Shown: positions 8,263 to 19,167, counted from the first letter of the stretch. The stretch is DNA of 64,000 nt from Ensifer adhaerens (GCA_900215285.1 OCMG01000004.1:806001-870000), one strand, 5' to 3'. Numbers and translations are program-made. Notes: generated by a model not told the origin, from the letters alone.

Positions 8263-8966
8263 CGGCAGCCTTCTTCGACTATCCCAAAGCCGCCGCCTTC
8301 GGTCGCGTTGTTCCGAAAAACCGGATCTATGAGCATGCAGGCGTCGGCACGGCGCTAAGGGACCTGTTCGTGACCCAGGTCGATCAGATCGTCTGGAAAT
8401 ACAAGCTCGCGCCGGAAACGATGAACCTTGCAGCGACAAAGGCCGTCAGTGAGATCCAGGTGTTCGGCATCAGCCTGCGCAACGGCAAGCTCGACGAAGA
8501 GGTGCTGCGCGCGATCGACCGCGCCATTCCGTTCCCGCTGATTTTCGAGCTCAGCTGGTCGGGAAAGCGGAAGGCCGTCGCCGCCTTCAAGCGGCCGAGC
8601 GACGCCGACGCCACCAAGCGGGTTGTCAGCGCATATTTCGCGACCGATTGGGCGCCTGACGATGCGCTGCGCAAGCCGTTGCCGGTGACCCTCAATCTTG
8701 GCGGTCTCTACGACGCCCTCCTTACGGCGTTGATGCCAAGGGCCGCTGCCAAAGCGGAGTACACCGCCGAGGACATCCAGACGCGCGTGGCGCGGATGGA
8801 GGCGATCCGGGCCAAGACGCGGGAGGTGGACCGGATCAAGGCCCGCCTTGCCCGCGAGAAACAGTTTAACAAGCGGGTGGCGATCAACGCCGAACTGCGC
8901 GCTGCACGGCAGGAACTGGAGCGCCTCTCCGGAGGAGAGCCCATGAGTGCCGCATCGAATGACTAA
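8259..8966 (+). CDS. DUF4391 domain-containing protein
   Basis: 235 residues from the ATG at 8259, which overlaps the helicase stop by ATGA; longer versions of this frame run inside the helicase gene and are not credible. The family is DUF4391, of unknown biochemistry and usually found between a SNF2-like helicase and a DNA methyltransferase. Residues ~85-105 (IPFPLIFELSWSGKRKAV) form a strand-rich core, and the last ~55 residues are a predicted coiled coil rich in R, E and K (VARMEAIRAKTREVDRIKAR, then LRAARQELERL). A coiled-coil tail suggests a bridging role between helicase and methyltransferase, which is inference. Confidence 0.8.
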   Translation: MTAAFFDYPKAAAFGRVVPKNRIYEHAGVGTALRDLFVTQVDQIVWKYKLAPETMNLAATKAVSEIQVFGISLRNGKLDEEVLRAIDRAIPFPLIFELSWSGKRKAVAAFKRPSDADATKRVVSAYFATDWAPDDALRKPLPVTLNLGGLYDALLTALMPRAAAKAEYTAEDIQTRVARMEAIRAKTREVDRIKARLAREKQFNKRVAINAELRAARQELERLSGGEPMSAASND

Positions 8967-8976
8967 GGAAAAGACG

Positions 8977-10971
8977 ATGGACAAACTGAAGATGCATAGC
9001 CCTGACCTGAGCCAGGAGAACATCGCGAAGATCTGCGATATGTTTCCCGGCTGCGTGACCGAGGCGCGCGACGAGGCGACGGGACAGCTGCGTCTTGCGG
9101 TGGACTTCGATCAGTTGCGTCAAGAGCTGAGTGATCACATCGTTGATGGGCCGCAAGAGCGGTATCGGCTGGAATGGCCAGGAAAGAGGGCCGCGCTTCT
9201 GGCTTCGAATGCGCCCATTGCCAAAACCCTTCGCCCTGCCGTCGAAGAGAGCGTCGCCTTCGAGGAAACTCGGAACCTCTTCATAGAAGGTGACAACCTT
9301 GAGGCTTTGAAGCTCCTTCAAGAGATTTATTTGGGTCAGGTGAAGCTCATTTACGTCGATCCACCTTACAACAGGAAAAAGGGAAATAATTTGGTGTATC
9401 GCGACGACTTTGTCGGGAACACCTATGAGTATTTGGAGCAGTCAAATCAGATAGACGATTCGGAAAATCGGCTGCTTGCAAACACGGAGTCGAACGGCCG
9501 CTTTCACTCAGAATGGCTGAGCATGATTTACCAGCGCTTCCGTGTTGCGAAGAATTTGCTGGCTCCCAATGGCGTCATAATGATCTCTATCGATGATGCT
9601 GAGACGGCGAACGTGCTTCATGTCTGCAACGAGGTGTTTGGCGAGAATAATTTCATTGGCACTCTGATATGGAAGAATGCGACCGACAACAATCCAACAA
9701 ATGTTGCGATAGAGCATGAGAGCATTCATGTATTCGCTCGAGACAAGATTGCCTTAGAAGGAGTGTGGAAAAGCACGGTTTCAGACATCAAAGACGTTCT
9801 TGAGCGTATAGGGGCGGAATTGATTGCTCAACACAAGACGCCCGAAGAGCTGCAGCATGCTTATTCCGTCTGGTTTAGGGAGAATAAGTCGCAGCTTGGT
9901 CCTCTTGATAGATATAAATACATCGATGAAGGGGGCGTATACACAGGAAGCCAAAGCGTCCATAACCCTGGGAAAGAGGGTTACCGCTACGACGTCTTGC
10001 ATCCTGAAACAAAGAAGCCCTGCAAAGAGCCATTGATGGGCTACAGATTCCCTAAAGAGACGATGAAGCGGCTTTTGGATGAAGGGCGCATTCTGTTTGG
10101 TGATGACGAGAGCAAAATCATCGAGTTGAAGGTCTATGCTCAGGAATTCGAGGATAAGCTCTCAAGCGTCTTTGATCTGGATGGACGGACAGGTCCGTAT
10201 GACCTCAAGGCTCTGTTTCCCGAGGCAAAAAAAGTATTTTCAAATCCGAAGCCAGTCCTCTTAATCGAACGCCTTCTCTCATTTGCGACCGGGCCGAATG
10301 ACATCAGCGTCGACCTGTTCGCGGGATCGTCCACACTTGCGCAAGCTGTATTGGAATTGGCTCGCCGAGAGGGTGGAAATCGACGCTTCATCAGCATTCA
10401 GTATCCCGAGGAAATTGGCCAAGAAGGGAAAGATGCGAAGGAGATTTACGGTTTCTGTAGAAAGGCTGGGTTGAGGCCCTACATTTCGGAAATATCGAAA
10501 GAGCGCATTCGGCGAGCAGGGACCAAGATACTCGCTGGCAAGGCGCACCCTGACTGGAGCCGCGACGTTGGCTTCCGCGTGTTGAAGGTCGACACGTCCA
10601 ATATGCAGGACGTCTACTACCGCCCTGACCAGCTCGATCAGAAAGACCTGCTGACCGCTGTCGATAACATCAAGCCGGAGCGTAGCCCCGAGGACCTGCT
10701 GTTTCAGGTACTCGTCGACTGGGGCGTGGACCTGACACTGCCAATCCAACGCGAAGTGGTGCAGGGCAAGGCCGTGTTCTTCGTAGATGGAAACGCATTG
10801 GTTGCCTGCTTCGAGACCGGCGTGACAGAGGAGCTGGTGAAGGAGCTTGCTGGCCGTGAGCCGCTGCGCGTCGTGTTCCGCGACAATGGCTTCGTGTCCG
10901 ACGCAGTGAAGATCAACGTCGAGCAGGTCTTCCGCCAGGTCTCGCCTAGCACTGACGTCAAGTCGATTTGA
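8977..10971 (+). CDS. Type III-like site-specific DNA adenine methyltransferase (Mod)
   Basis: 664 residues from the ATG at 8977, chosen because AAGGAAAA lies 4-11 nt upstream; a GTG at 8947 and an ATG at 8959 are possible but poorer. Catalytic motif [13 protein letters not shown] is at ~125-135 and the SAM-binding motif [14 protein letters not shown] at ~444-457. DPPY before FxGxS is the beta-class order of type III Mod subunits. The usual FAGSGT is FAGSST here. The region between the motifs (~9,240-10,550) is visibly poorer in G+C than both ends (45 to 52 percent in three 60-nt stretches counted, against 62 percent near the end), as if the target-recognition part had been exchanged. It modifies one strand of the recognition site and is needed for Res activity. 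Confidence 0.9.
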   Translation: MDKLKMHSPDLSQENIAKICDMFPGCVTEARDEATGQLRLAVDFDQLRQELSDHIVDGPQERYRLEWPGKRAALLASNAPIAKTLRPAVEESVAFEETRNLFIEGDNLEALKLLQEIYLGQVKLIYVDPPYNRKKGNNLVYRDDFVGNTYEYLEQSNQIDDSENRLLANTESNGRFHSEWLSMIYQRFRVAKNLLAPNGVIMISIDDAETANVLHVCNEVFGENNFIGTLIWKNATDNNPTNVAIEHESIHVFARDKIALEGVWKSTVSDIKDVLERIGAELIAQHKTPEELQHAYSVWFRENKSQLGPLDRYKYIDEGGVYTGSQSVHNPGKEGYRYDVLHPETKKPCKEPLMGYRFPKETMKRLLDEGRILFGDDESKIIELKVYAQEFEDKLSSVFDLDGRTGPYDLKALFPEAKKVFSNPKPVLLIERLLSFATGPNDISVDLFAGSSTLAQAVLELARREGGNRRFISIQYPEEIGQEGKDAKEIYGFCRKAGLRPYISEISKERIRRAGTKILAGKAHPDWSRDVGFRVLKVDTSNMQDVYYRPDQLDQKDLLTAVDNIKPERSPEDLLFQVLVDWGVDLTLPIQREVVQGKAVFFVDGNALVACFETGVTEELVKELAGREPLRVVFRDNGFVSDAVKINVEQVFRQVSPSTDVKSI

Positions 10972-10981
10972 GGGGGCTGCC

Positions 10982-13900
10982 ATGAAGCTGAAATTCAAGG
11001 TGCAACCCTATCAGACTGAGGCAGTGAATGCAGTCATGGACTGCTTCGCCGGGCAGCCGATGTCGAACAGCATCACCTATCGGATCGACCCGGGTCGAAA
11101 GACGCAGACGAGCGCCTTCGAGGAAGGGTTCAAGAACGCCGATCTAGTGCTGGCCGAGCCTCAGGTGCTAGCCAATATCAAGGACGTCCAGCGCCGTCAG
11201 AACCTGCCAATCTCGGACAAGCTGGTCGCCAGCGCCGGGTGCAGGATCAACCTCGATATCGAAATGGAGACGGGGACCGGCAAGACCTATTGCTATATCA
11301 AGACGATCTTCGAGATGAACAAGCGCTACGGCTGGTCGAAGTTCATCATCATGGTGCCGTCGATCGCCATCCGGGAAGGCGTCCATAAATCGCTGCAGAT
11401 CACCGCCGACCATTTTACTGAGAGCTACGGCAAGAAGGCGCGCTTTTTCATCTACAACTCCAAGCGGCTGCACGAGCTCGAAAGCTTCTCGTCGGACGCT
11501 GGCATCAATGTGATGATCATCAACATCCAGGCGTTCGCGGCGCGCGGCGCCGACAACCGTCGCATCTATGAGGAGCTGGACGACTTCCAGTCGCGCAAGC
11601 CCATCGACGTGATCGCCAGCAATCGGCCGATCCTGATCCTCGATGAGCCTCAGAAGATGGAAGGCGCGGCCACGATGGAGGCGCTGCCCAAGTTCAAGCC
11701 GCTCATGATCCTGCGCTACTCGGCGACCCACAAGACGCAACATAACCGTGTTCACCGGCTCGATGCACTCGACGCTTACAACCAGAAGCTTGTGAAAAAG
11801 ATCGCGGTGCGGGGCATCCAGACGCGCGGGCTCGCCGGCACGAACGCCTATCTCTACCTCGAGGGCATCGAAATCTCGAAGAAGGCGCCGGTGGCGCGGC
11901 TCGAGATCGAGGTGAAACTCGCGAGCGGTGAGATCAAGCGCCAGCTCAAGCGGCTGGAGTTTCGTGACGACCTGTTCGCCGAGTCCGGCGAGTTGGATCA
12001 ATATCGGGATGGATTCACGATCTCCCAGATCGACGCCCGCAACGACACGGTCGAGTTCACCAACGGCCTGGTGCTCCAAGCCGGAGAGGCAACTGGTGAC
12101 GTATCCGAGCGCGACATCCGCCGCATCCAGATCCGCGAGACGATCAAGGCGCATCTCGACAAGGAGAAGCAGCTCTTCGCTCAAGGCATCAAGGTCTTGT
12201 CGCTGTTCTTCATCGACGAGGTAGTGAACTACCGCGACTACGCCCAACCTGATGAGAAGGGCGAGTATGCCCGCGTATTCGAGGAGGAGTATGAACTTCT
12301 CAAGGCGGAGTATCTGGCAGAGCTTGCGATCGATAATGACGCCTACCGGAAGCACTTGGCGAGCATCGATGCGGCCAAGACGCACAACGGTTATTTCTCG
12401 ATCGATAAGAAGACGAACCGGCTGAAGGACCCCGCCGTAGGCGCCCGGTCGGTCGATTCAGACGACGTTGACGCCTACGACCTGATCCTGAAGGATAAGG
12501 AACGGCTGCTGTCCTTCGCGGAGCCGACGCGGTTCATCTTCTCGCATTCCGCGCTACGCGAAGGGTGGGACAATCCCAACGTCTTCGTCATGTGTATGCT
12601 CAAGCACAGCGACAACACCGTTTCGCGGCGCCAGGAAGTAGGCCGCGGACTACGCCTGTCTGTGGACCAACACGGCGACCGGATGGATAATCCCGCAGTC
12701 GTCCATGACATAAACGTCCTCACCGTCGTCGCCAGCGAGAGCTACAAGAACTTCGTGGCCGGTCTCCAGAAGGAGATCGCCGACACGCTGACGTCGCGTC
12801 CGCGCAAGGCGACGGAAGCATACTTCGCGGGCAAAACCATCACGACGGATGCCGGCCCGGTCGAGATCACGCCGGCCATGGCGAAGCAGATCTACCGCTA
12901 TCTCCTGAAGAACGACTATTCCGATGACGCCGACCAGATCACCGAGGCCTACCATCAGGCGAAGGAAGCGGGAACCTTGACGGCTCTGCCGGATGAGCTG
13001 AAGGCGCACGCCGATCAGATCTTCCAGATCATCGACAGCGTCTTCAGCGACGCGCAACTGCCCAAGGTCGAGGATGGCCGCAAGCCGAAGACCAATCCAC
13101 TGAACGAGAATTTCGAGAAGAAGGAATTCCAGGAGCTCTGGCGGCGCATTAACCAGAAAGCTGTCTATCGCGTCGAGTTCGACTCCGAGGAATTGGTCCG
13201 CAAATGCGTAAGCGCCCTCGATAGCCAGCTTCGCGTGACGCCGCTACAGTATACCGTTCAGGCAGGTATTCAGGGCGATGGGCTGACTGACGAGCAGCTC
13301 AAGGCAGGTGATGGTTTTGCCCTGACAGGGTCCTCCACCGAGCGCGGCGGATCGGTCCATTCGCGTGTGAAGTACGACCTCCTCGGGAAGATCGCCGAAA
13401 ATACGGAACTCACACGCAAGACTGCAGCCGAGATCCTGACTGGCATCCAGGGCAGCGTGTTCGGGCAGTTCAAGGAGAACCCGGAGCACTTCATCGCCGA
13501 GGCGTCGCGGATCATCGCCGAGCAGAAGGCCACGATGGTGATCGAGCGGCTGGCCTATGATGGGCTCGCCGAGCATTACGACGTTGACATCTTCACGGCG
13601 AACCAGACCGGCCAGGACTTTTCCAAGGCTTCGGCCAAGCTCAAGCGGCACGTCTACGATTATGTGGTGACCGACTCCGACATCGAGCGCAAGTTCGTCG
13701 ACGGGCTCGATACCGCCAGCGAGGTGGTGGTCTACGCCAAGCTGCCGCGCGGCTTCCTGATCCCGACACCCGTTGGCGACTACAATCCCGATTGGGCGAT
13801 TTCCTTCAAGGAGGGAAGCGTAAAGCACATCTACTTTGTCGCCGAGACCAAGGGCACCATGTCCTCGATGAAGCTCCGGGAGATCGAGAAAACGAAGATC

Positions 13901-14020
13901 GCTTGTGCTCGGAAATTCTTCGACGAGATCGGGCGGCGCGTGTCCGAGGATCGGGTCAAGTATGACGTGGTCACCAGCTACGAGAAGCTAATGGATGTTG
14001 TTGGTCGGGCGGCGGCTTGA
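10982..14020 (+). CDS. Type III restriction endonuclease subunit (Res)
   Basis: 1012 residues; GAGGGGG lies 5 nt upstream, and the gene starts 10 nt after mod. SF2 helicase motifs are motif [13 protein letters not shown] (~97-108), motif Ia [10 protein letters not shown], motif II as LILDEPQKM (~219-227), motif III RYSATH, and the C-terminal [12 protein letters not shown] and [11 protein letters not shown]. Near the C-terminus, NPDWAI followed by FVAETKG (~938-962) is a PD-(D/E)xK nuclease core. This is the usual Res architecture (helicase then nuclease) and usual length. It cleaves DNA after ATP-driven communication between two unmodified sites, together with Mod. The gene is last in the four-gene block and is intact. 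Confidence 0.92.
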   Translation: MKLKFKVQPYQTEAVNAVMDCFAGQPMSNSITYRIDPGRKTQTSAFEEGFKNADLVLAEPQVLANIKDVQRRQNLPISDKLVASAGCRINLDIEMETGTGKTYCYIKTIFEMNKRYGWSKFIIMVPSIAIREGVHKSLQITADHFTESYGKKARFFIYNSKRLHELESFSSDAGINVMIINIQAFAARGADNRRIYEELDDFQSRKPIDVIASNRPILILDEPQKMEGAATMEALPKFKPLMILRYSATHKTQHNRVHRLDALDAYNQKLVKKIAVRGIQTRGLAGTNAYLYLEGIEISKKAPVARLEIEVKLASGEIKRQLKRLEFRDDLFAESGELDQYRDGFTISQIDARNDTVEFTNGLVLQAGEATGDVSERDIRRIQIRETIKAHLDKEKQLFAQGIKVLSLFFIDEVVNYRDYAQPDEKGEYARVFEEEYELLKAEYLAELAIDNDAYRKHLASIDAAKTHNGYFSIDKKTNRLKDPAVGARSVDSDDVDAYDLILKDKERLLSFAEPTRFIFSHSALREGWDNPNVFVMCMLKHSDNTVSRRQEVGRGLRLSVDQHGDRMDNPAVVHDINVLTVVASESYKNFVAGLQKEIADTLTSRPRKATEAYFAGKTITTDAGPVEITPAMAKQIYRYLLKNDYSDDADQITEAYHQAKEAGTLTALPDELKAHADQIFQIIDSVFSDAQLPKVEDGRKPKTNPLNENFEKKEFQELWRRINQKAVYRVEFDSEELVRKCVSALDSQLRVTPLQYTVQAGIQGDGLTDEQLKAGDGFALTGSSTERGGSVHSRVKYDLLGKIAENTELTRKTAAEILTGIQGSVFGQFKENPEHFIAEASRIIAEQKATMVIERLAYDGLAEHYDVDIFTANQTGQDFSKASAKLKRHVYDYVVTDSDIERKFVDGLDTASEVVVYAKLPRGFLIPTPVGDYNPDWAISFKEGSVKHIYFVAETKGTMSSMKLREIEKTKIACARKFFDEIGRRVSEDRVKYDVVTSYEKLMDVVGRAAA

Positions 14021-14172
14021 TGAGTGGTGCCTCACGGGGAATCGGCTGAGACGAAAGGATCTGCCGATCCCTTCTAGGTCAGGACGATCATGCGGATGTC
14101 GTGGGCCCGAAGTAGGCCGGCATCTCATGAACCGAACACAATCTGGATAGTACCGAGCGGCGCACCAGTTTG

Positions 14173-14928
14173 TCAGGTAAGCAACGTTCTAAGATTCGAC
14201 AAGATCAACTTACGCATTGCCTCTGGGGATAGCCCAAGTGACTGTCCGATAGCGGCGGCCGCGGTGGTGGCGTCGCAAGGCTCCGCAGGTCGGCTAGCGA
14301 TTTGCGTGAAAGGGCCATCGGTTTCAGTCAAAATGCGCTCCCGCGGCAACGTGCCGATGAGTTTGAGGCCTCGATCGGATCGCGTCATTTCGGCGTTGAC
14401 GGAGAAATAGCATCCTAGATCTGCGGCCCTGCGAGCGTCGCTCTTGTTGCCCGTGAACCAATGAAGGACGATCTTCCCGCGCTCGGACGGAAGATACGCC
14501 TCGATCATGTCCAAAACTGCCGGAGCGCTCCGCACGCTATGGACAGTCAGGATTTTGCCGCCGGAGTCTGCACATCGCTCGAGGATGCGCTGAAATACTT
14601 GCTTTTGAAGGTCTAACGACTTGTAGAAACGAGGACCAGCGTCGAGCCCGACCTCGCCAACATAGCGGGTTTCCGGCAGGTGGCGCTCCCATAAAGGTAA
14701 TTCGCTCGAGCGTTCAGCGACGAGCTGGGGATGCAGCCCCAAGGCTGCGCGGACGTAACGGGTATGCCGTGTCAGCTCATGGTTGCGCGGCCAGGCTTTC
14801 GGCGTCGTCGTCACCGTCAGCGTGTATATCCGTGCGGCTTCCGCTCTTGCGATGGCGGCCTGGTGATCGGGATACAGATCGAGGTGGCAGTGGAAGTCCA
14901 CGCCGGCGATCGATGATGCCTCACTCAT
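14173..14928 (-). CDS. qatD: QatD, TatD-family metal-dependent nuclease
   Basis: 251 residues. TatD/amidohydrolase motifs are complete: DFHCHLDLYPDH (metal HxH, ~11-22), VGEVGLDAG (~91), LTVHSVRSAP (~127), VLHWFTGN (~155) and LTETDGPF (~200). It is the last gene of a minus-strand operon, and its ATG overlaps the qatC stop by ATGA. In QatABCD (an established anti-phage system) the TatD-like DNase is the fourth component and the likely effector. TatD alone is a common housekeeping nuclease; the assignment to Qat rests on the KAP ATPase, QatB and QueC-like genes immediately upstream. Confidence 0.92.
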   Translation of the reverse strand: MSEASSIAGVDFHCHLDLYPDHQAAIARAEAARIYTLTVTTTPKAWPRNHELTRHTRYVRAALGLHPQLVAERSSELPLWERHLPETRYVGEVGLDAGPRFYKSLDLQKQVFQRILERCADSGGKILTVHSVRSAPAVLDMIEAYLPSERGKIVLHWFTGNKSDARRAADLGCYFSVNAEMTRSDRGLKLIGTLPRERILTETDGPFTQIASRPAEPCDATTAAAAIGQSLGLSPEAMRKLILSNLRTLLT

Positions 14929-16295
14929 CCGGGCCGCGTCCTGACGCCAGTCAAAAGCGCCCCCACTTCCTCAAGCCCCCGACGGTAAACCTCCGCGAGC
15001 GCGGTCTGGCGCTGTGGAGACTCATCGAAGAGCGGTCCGGGCTTATGGATCAGGATTGGAGCGAGCGCAGGCCGTGCGCGGAGACGTTCAATGGCGAGCT
15101 GAAATGAGCGAACCTGCACACCTTCCGATTGGCGGGTGTCGAGCGCGTGCGCGGTGAGATCGGGCACGGTGTAGACCGTAGTGTCCGTGTCCGGGTGCAT
15201 CCCCTTCAGGAGCGCGGCGCGACGGATCAGGCAAGGCAGGCAGTAGCCGCAGTGTTGTGTACCGTGACCCTGCCATCTGCCCTTCGTCGGCGAGGCGCAG
15301 GAAAGAGATGACGGCGTGAGTTTCCGGAGAAGCGCGGGATTGGCGCAGTCCTCGGCCATCTCCCCCTTCGTCCGGTCCCAATAGGGATTGTCGATCCGGC
15401 CAAGGATGCCGAGCGCTGTCAACGCGTCGTTCCAACGCGCAATGTAGAAAGGATGCGTGGTGCGGGTGCTCAACGCGCCCAGCCGCAACGGATCGAGAGG
15501 CACGTTGACGGCGATCAGCCCATTTTCCGGCACCTTCAGGGTGAACGCCCCATCAAGCCCGGTGCCCGCGAAGACCCCAAGAGCGAAGAAGAGGAAAGAC
15601 CTTCCCCGGGTAGTGTTCTCGCCGGCCGACGCTCGGACGAAGCCGTCGGGAAAGGCCATCCACATACGGAGCCGATCGAAGGCCCTGCCGTGGTAATGCG
15701 CTTTCAAGGTATCAAAGATCGTGGTCTGTGCCTCGCTGGTGGCGCCTTCGCCCGCATGGCTGATGAGGAGGGGCGTGCGTCCAGCCTCAAGAGCGTCGAT
15801 AGCGCCAATCAGGCTGTCGAGACCGCCCGAGAAGAGAGCGAGGTCATCGAATGGGGCGCCAATGAGCCGGGCGGGGGGTGTCGCCGCAACACTCGCGAAG
15901 CGTCCAGGCCGTGCCCGGAAACCCAACGACCAGCGATCACCCGTCAGGAAATTCAGAAGTCGCACAAAGATCGGCGCGGCCGCCTGCCAACGATCGGGCT
16001 CGGCCACCGGGACGATGAGCCGCAACTCGCGGGTCCAGCCGTCTTGCGATTCACTGTCGCGTGAAACGCGGGTGTCCGCTGCGTGAACATGCGCCGCCAG
16101 AACGAGGAGATCGACGCCGACCTCCGAGGGGTAGACGCCGAGGCGCGACAGATCGGCAAGCGCACGTCCAATGCCGTGCCCCAGGGTGCGCTCTCCGACC
16201 ACTAGATCGAGGCGGGTTTCCTCCTCGCCGTCACCGAGCGGCATTCGACTGCGGTCGCCAGGCCCGTAGCGGCCCGTGATAAGATGTCGTCTCAT
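14925..16295 (-). CDS. qatC: QatC, QueC-like PP-loop protein
   Basis: 456 residues, about twice the size of housekeeping QueC. The PP-loop nucleotide site is DDLALFSGGLDSLIGAI (~150-166), and a zinc-binding Cys cluster HCGYCLPCLIRRAALL lies at ~344-360, both features of 7-cyano-7-deazaguanine synthase. The N-terminal ~145 residues are family-specific. It probably makes or transfers a modified base or nucleotide to a protein or nucleic acid, but the chemistry in Qat is not settled by sequence. It overlaps qatB and qatD by 4 nt at either end, so translation is coupled. Confidence 0.92.
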   Translation of the reverse strand: MRRHLITGRYGPGDRSRMPLGDGEEETRLDLVVGERTLGHGIGRALADLSRLGVYPSEVGVDLLVLAAHVHAADTRVSRDSESQDGWTRELRLIVPVAEPDRWQAAAPIFVRLLNFLTGDRWSLGFRARPGRFASVAATPPARLIGAPFDDLALFSGGLDSLIGAIDALEAGRTPLLISHAGEGATSEAQTTIFDTLKAHYHGRAFDRLRMWMAFPDGFVRASAGENTTRGRSFLFFALGVFAGTGLDGAFTLKVPENGLIAVNVPLDPLRLGALSTRTTHPFYIARWNDALTALGILGRIDNPYWDRTKGEMAEDCANPALLRKLTPSSLSCASPTKGRWQGHGTQHCGYCLPCLIRRAALLKGMHPDTDTTVYTVPDLTAHALDTRQSEGVQVRSFQLAIERLRARPALAPILIHKPGPLFDESPQRQTALAEVYRRGLEEVGALLTGVRTRPG

Positions 16296-17191
16296 GCTCC
16301 CTCCGCCGCCGCATCGCCCATGATCTGCAGGATACCGAAAGCCTGCTCATAGATGCGTCCGACGAAGGCGAGAACGCGATCTGGAGTCAGCGCCGCGGCA
16401 GCCGCTCTGGCGGTTGTGAGGGCGTCGGCGACACCCCGCCTGATGAAGTCGTTGAGCTGGGCCTGGACGCGCGCGGCTTCGCGGCTGTCGCTGGGCAGGG
16501 TCACCGTTCGCGCGCCGATGTCGTTGCACAGTCGGGCTTCGATGGCGTTCGTCGCGTAAAGTTCGAAGACGGTCTGCATCTGCTCGGCGGTGAGGCCGTC
16601 CAGATCCGCGATGCCCGCGCCGGCGAGGTCGGCGATCGTCTCGATGAAAGCTTCGCGCGCGATGCCTTCGTCGATCGAGCCTCCGTCAGGGCAGACGTAG
16701 TCGGCCAGGCCGAGAAAGATCTCCTCGATGGGGCGGCCAGCCAAGCCGTCGAGATTGAGCGAACGCAACGCCTCCGTGGCGCCCCGCGCCACGGCGTCGG
16801 ACAGGAATCCGAGGAGGCGGCTTCCTGCGCCCCGCGCCGATCCCATCCTGGCCGCAGCCGTCCGGGCGCCTCCAGAAGATGAATTCACATAGTGCGACAC
16901 GGCGCGGCCGAGACTGCGGCGGTCATCACCTCCGGAGCCTGCGAACCGCGAGAAATTATTGCGTGCTGCCGAGAAGCGCGTCGGGTCGGCGATTGGCGGG
17001 ACGGGAGGCCTGACCGGCGGCACCGCTGGCGCGGCTGGCGGGTTGCCATCGGCGGGCGCGCCGTCTGGCGCCAGACCGGGATCGGGCGGCGCAACATCGG
17101 GCGCGGCCGGCGGCGCGCCAACGTCGCCGAGCCAGCTCGGAACGAGCGGGGTGCCGCCGCCCTGGCCGCCGAACGCACTGGAAGTACCCAT
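16292..17191 (-). CDS. qatB: QatB
   Basis: 299 residues. The start MGTSSAFGGQGGGTPLVP is characteristic of QatB proteins, followed by a Pro/Ala-rich flexible segment (residues ~25-70) and a helical C-terminal domain. No enzyme motif is visible, and the family has no assigned activity. The MGTS start followed by Gly and Pro could be a recognition tail for its QatC partner, which is speculation. It begins one base inside the qatA stop (TGATG) and overlaps qatC by ATGA. Confidence 0.88.
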   Translation of the reverse strand: MGTSSAFGGQGGGTPLVPSWLGDVGAPPAAPDVAPPDPGLAPDGAPADGNPPAAPAVPPVRPPVPPIADPTRFSAARNNFSRFAGSGGDDRRSLGRAVSHYVNSSSGGARTAAARMGSARGAGSRLLGFLSDAVARGATEALRSLNLDGLAGRPIEEIFLGLADYVCPDGGSIDEGIAREAFIETIADLAGAGIADLDGLTAEQMQTVFELYATNAIEARLCNDIGARTVTLPSDSREAARVQAQLNDFIRRGVADALTTARAAAAALTPDRVLAFVGRIYEQAFGILQIMGDAAAEGA

Positions 17192-19167
17192 CAGCGTCCT
17201 CCCTGGCGGGTACGCAGGACGCCGTTGGCGGCAGCTTTGAGCATGGCTCCGCCCTCCTTGCCCCAGGTCTGGAGCAAGCGATCAAATCGCTGGACGGCGT
17301 CGCCGTCCTTAAGGACGCCTTCCCAGCCGCCGCAAACCCAGGGGCCTAGCCTGTCCCGGGGCAGCGCGTCCAGGAATTCGACGAGCTCACCCTGAAGCGT
17401 TGGATGCGCTTTGATGAGCACCGCTAGCCCGGCTGCGCCCGGTGGCTCGGTCTCAAATGCGTCAGCGCCGACGATGCGACCGCGCACGGCTTCGAACACC
17501 TGTGCGGCCTCCGGCGGAGCGAGGCGCCTGAGATCGGCTTCAAGGCCCTGGACGGCGAATTTGCCGCCGAAGAGCTGCTCGACGACCGCCGCCAGATGCC
17601 CGAGCACAGACGCGGCGCCGAAATAGTCCTTCCGGTCCTTCGCCACGAACAGATAGGGGCGCAGATCCTCGTCCCCGATCATTGTGGGGACCGTTGCCCA
17701 GGCCTTGATTGCCGGGGACGAGAGCCACTCTCCGAGCATCGCGCTCTCGGACGGCTTCACGGCTTCAAGCTTGGGGGCAGCTTTCGCGGCATCGACGTCC
17801 TTTGCGGCGGGTTTGGCAAGCTTGGCTTTCGGCTTGTCGTCTTCCTTGACGGTGGCGGTAGCCTCCAGGGCCGCCAGGTCGGGGCATTTTCCGTCGGCTG
17901 CCGCAGCCGCGGCGGCGGCGATCTGGTCGAAGAGGCGGGGGATGAAGCGTTCAGCGAGCATGAGCTTCGCCAGAACGGGCAGCTTCACATCATCACCGAA
18001 GCCGCGCGCTTCCGCCGTCCGTTTGCGCAGGACGAGGGTGTTCAGGAAGCGTTTGATCTGACGCGGGTTACCTTTGGTGCCGCTGGCTAGGATTGGGCCG
18101 ATCTGGTCGCTGAGTGCAAGGGCGTTGTTCGCACGGGATGCTTTGGCGCCAAGCGCGGCCCTCACCGAAGCCGAGTCGAGCGCGCCCGAGGTCCATGGGC
18201 GTTTCAGGCGCTCGCGCGCGACGCCGATCAGGGTGTTGAATGCGGGATCGTTATCGCCGAGTTCAGCACCGACGAGCAGCAAGGTCACGTAGATGCGGGT
18301 CTCGGTGTCGCCGAGAGCCGGAATGCGGAACGGAACCTGGATCAGCTTTTCAAGATAGTTGCGGGCGTAGGTCTGCGGGCCGGTCGTATCCGGCAGATCA
18401 GGGAAATGCTTGCGCACGGCATATTCGATCATCGCCTCGTCGGCAGCGACGACGAACGCCGTCCGTGATGTGAAGACGAAGAGACGGACCGCTTCCAAAG
18501 TCTCGATCGCGGTGTCCGGGAGGCAGCGATCGAGGTCGTCGATGAGGACGACGAGTTGCTCGACACCGGCCTTTTCCAAGAGGTCGTCGAATGCTTTTCG
18601 GAACGCGTTGATCTCCTCGGGAACGTTGGCGCTTTCGCCATCCTTCTCGTTCAGGAGGCCTTTCACGCCGTCAATCGCCGATTGGACGTTATCCTTGGTG
18701 GCGAGCTTCGCCGGATCGGAGAGGACGCCTTCCAGCGTGCCGACGATCGCGTTGATCTGGTCGGGAGTGGGGATGCCCGTAAAGGCGGTGAAGGCGAGAC
18801 CTCCGGCCTTCTTCGCGACCTTGAGCCAGTCGATGCGGCGGAAGACGTCCTTCACGGCTTCGCCCGCCCTTGTCAGCGCCGGTCGCTTTTCGATCAGTCC
18901 GGTGACGATCCCCTCGATCAGCGCGATCTTGGCGTCTTCGAAGCCCTGGAAGCGCCATCCGTTGAATTTGAGGCAGAGAGCTTTCGATTCCGACTCGAAG
19001 CCGGCTTCGATCATCTCGAGGACGCTCGATTTCCCAGCGCCCCAGTCGCCATGCACGCCGATCGTCACAGGCTGGTCGGGCCGGTCCCGCAGGAGCTTGA
19101 TGATCGTTGTGGCGATCGCCTCGTTGTTGAGGAGATCGACTTTCGTTTCGTTGTCAGTCAGGATCAT
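17191..19167 (-). CDS. qatA: QatA, KAP-family P-loop ATPase
   Basis: 658 residues. A Walker A motif, GVHGDWGAGKSSVLEMI (~38-54), and Walker B, QLVVLIDDLDRCLPDTAI (~205-222), define a KAP-family NTPase. An Ala/Lys-rich low-complexity linker lies at ~425-470, with a helical C-terminal region after it. It lacks the transmembrane insertions of many KAP proteins and is probably cytoplasmic. In Qat it is the ATPase component, likely the sensor or regulator. The ATG overlaps the stop of the upstream nuclease gene by 4 nt, so the nuclease, qatA, qatB, qatC and qatD form one coupled array. Confidence 0.92.
   Translation of the reverse strand: MILTDNETKVDLLNNEAIATTIIKLLRDRPDQPVTIGVHGDWGAGKSSVLEMIEAGFESESKALCLKFNGWRFQGFEDAKIALIEGIVTGLIEKRPALTRAGEAVKDVFRRIDWLKVAKKAGGLAFTAFTGIPTPDQINAIVGTLEGVLSDPAKLATKDNVQSAIDGVKGLLNEKDGESANVPEEINAFRKAFDDLLEKAGVEQLVVLIDDLDRCLPDTAIETLEAVRLFVFTSRTAFVVAADEAMIEYAVRKHFPDLPDTTGPQTYARNYLEKLIQVPFRIPALGDTETRIYVTLLLVGAELGDNDPAFNTLIGVARERLKRPWTSGALDSASVRAALGAKASRANNALALSDQIGPILASGTKGNPRQIKRFLNTLVLRKRTAEARGFGDDVKLPVLAKLMLAERFIPRLFDQIAAAAAAAADGKCPDLAALEATATVKEDDKPKAKLAKPAAKDVDAAKAAPKLEAVKPSESAMLGEWLSSPAIKAWATVPTMIGDEDLRPYLFVAKDRKDYFGAASVLGHLAAVVEQLFGGKFAVQGLEADLRRLAPPEAAQVFEAVRGRIVGADAFETEPPGAAGLAVLIKAHPTLQGELVEFLDALPRDRLGPWVCGGWEGVLKDGDAVQRFDRLLQTWGKEGGAMLKAAANGVLRTRQGGR

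Noticed and set aside
4990..14020. BREX or DISARM system
   Set aside because: There is a helicase with a PLD-like part and a methyltransferase, but no PglZ, BrxC, DrmB or DrmC-type gene; Mod and Res fit type III.
14173..14928. Housekeeping TatD
   Set aside because: It overlaps a QueC-like gene and lies in the fixed QatABCD order, so it is the Qat component.
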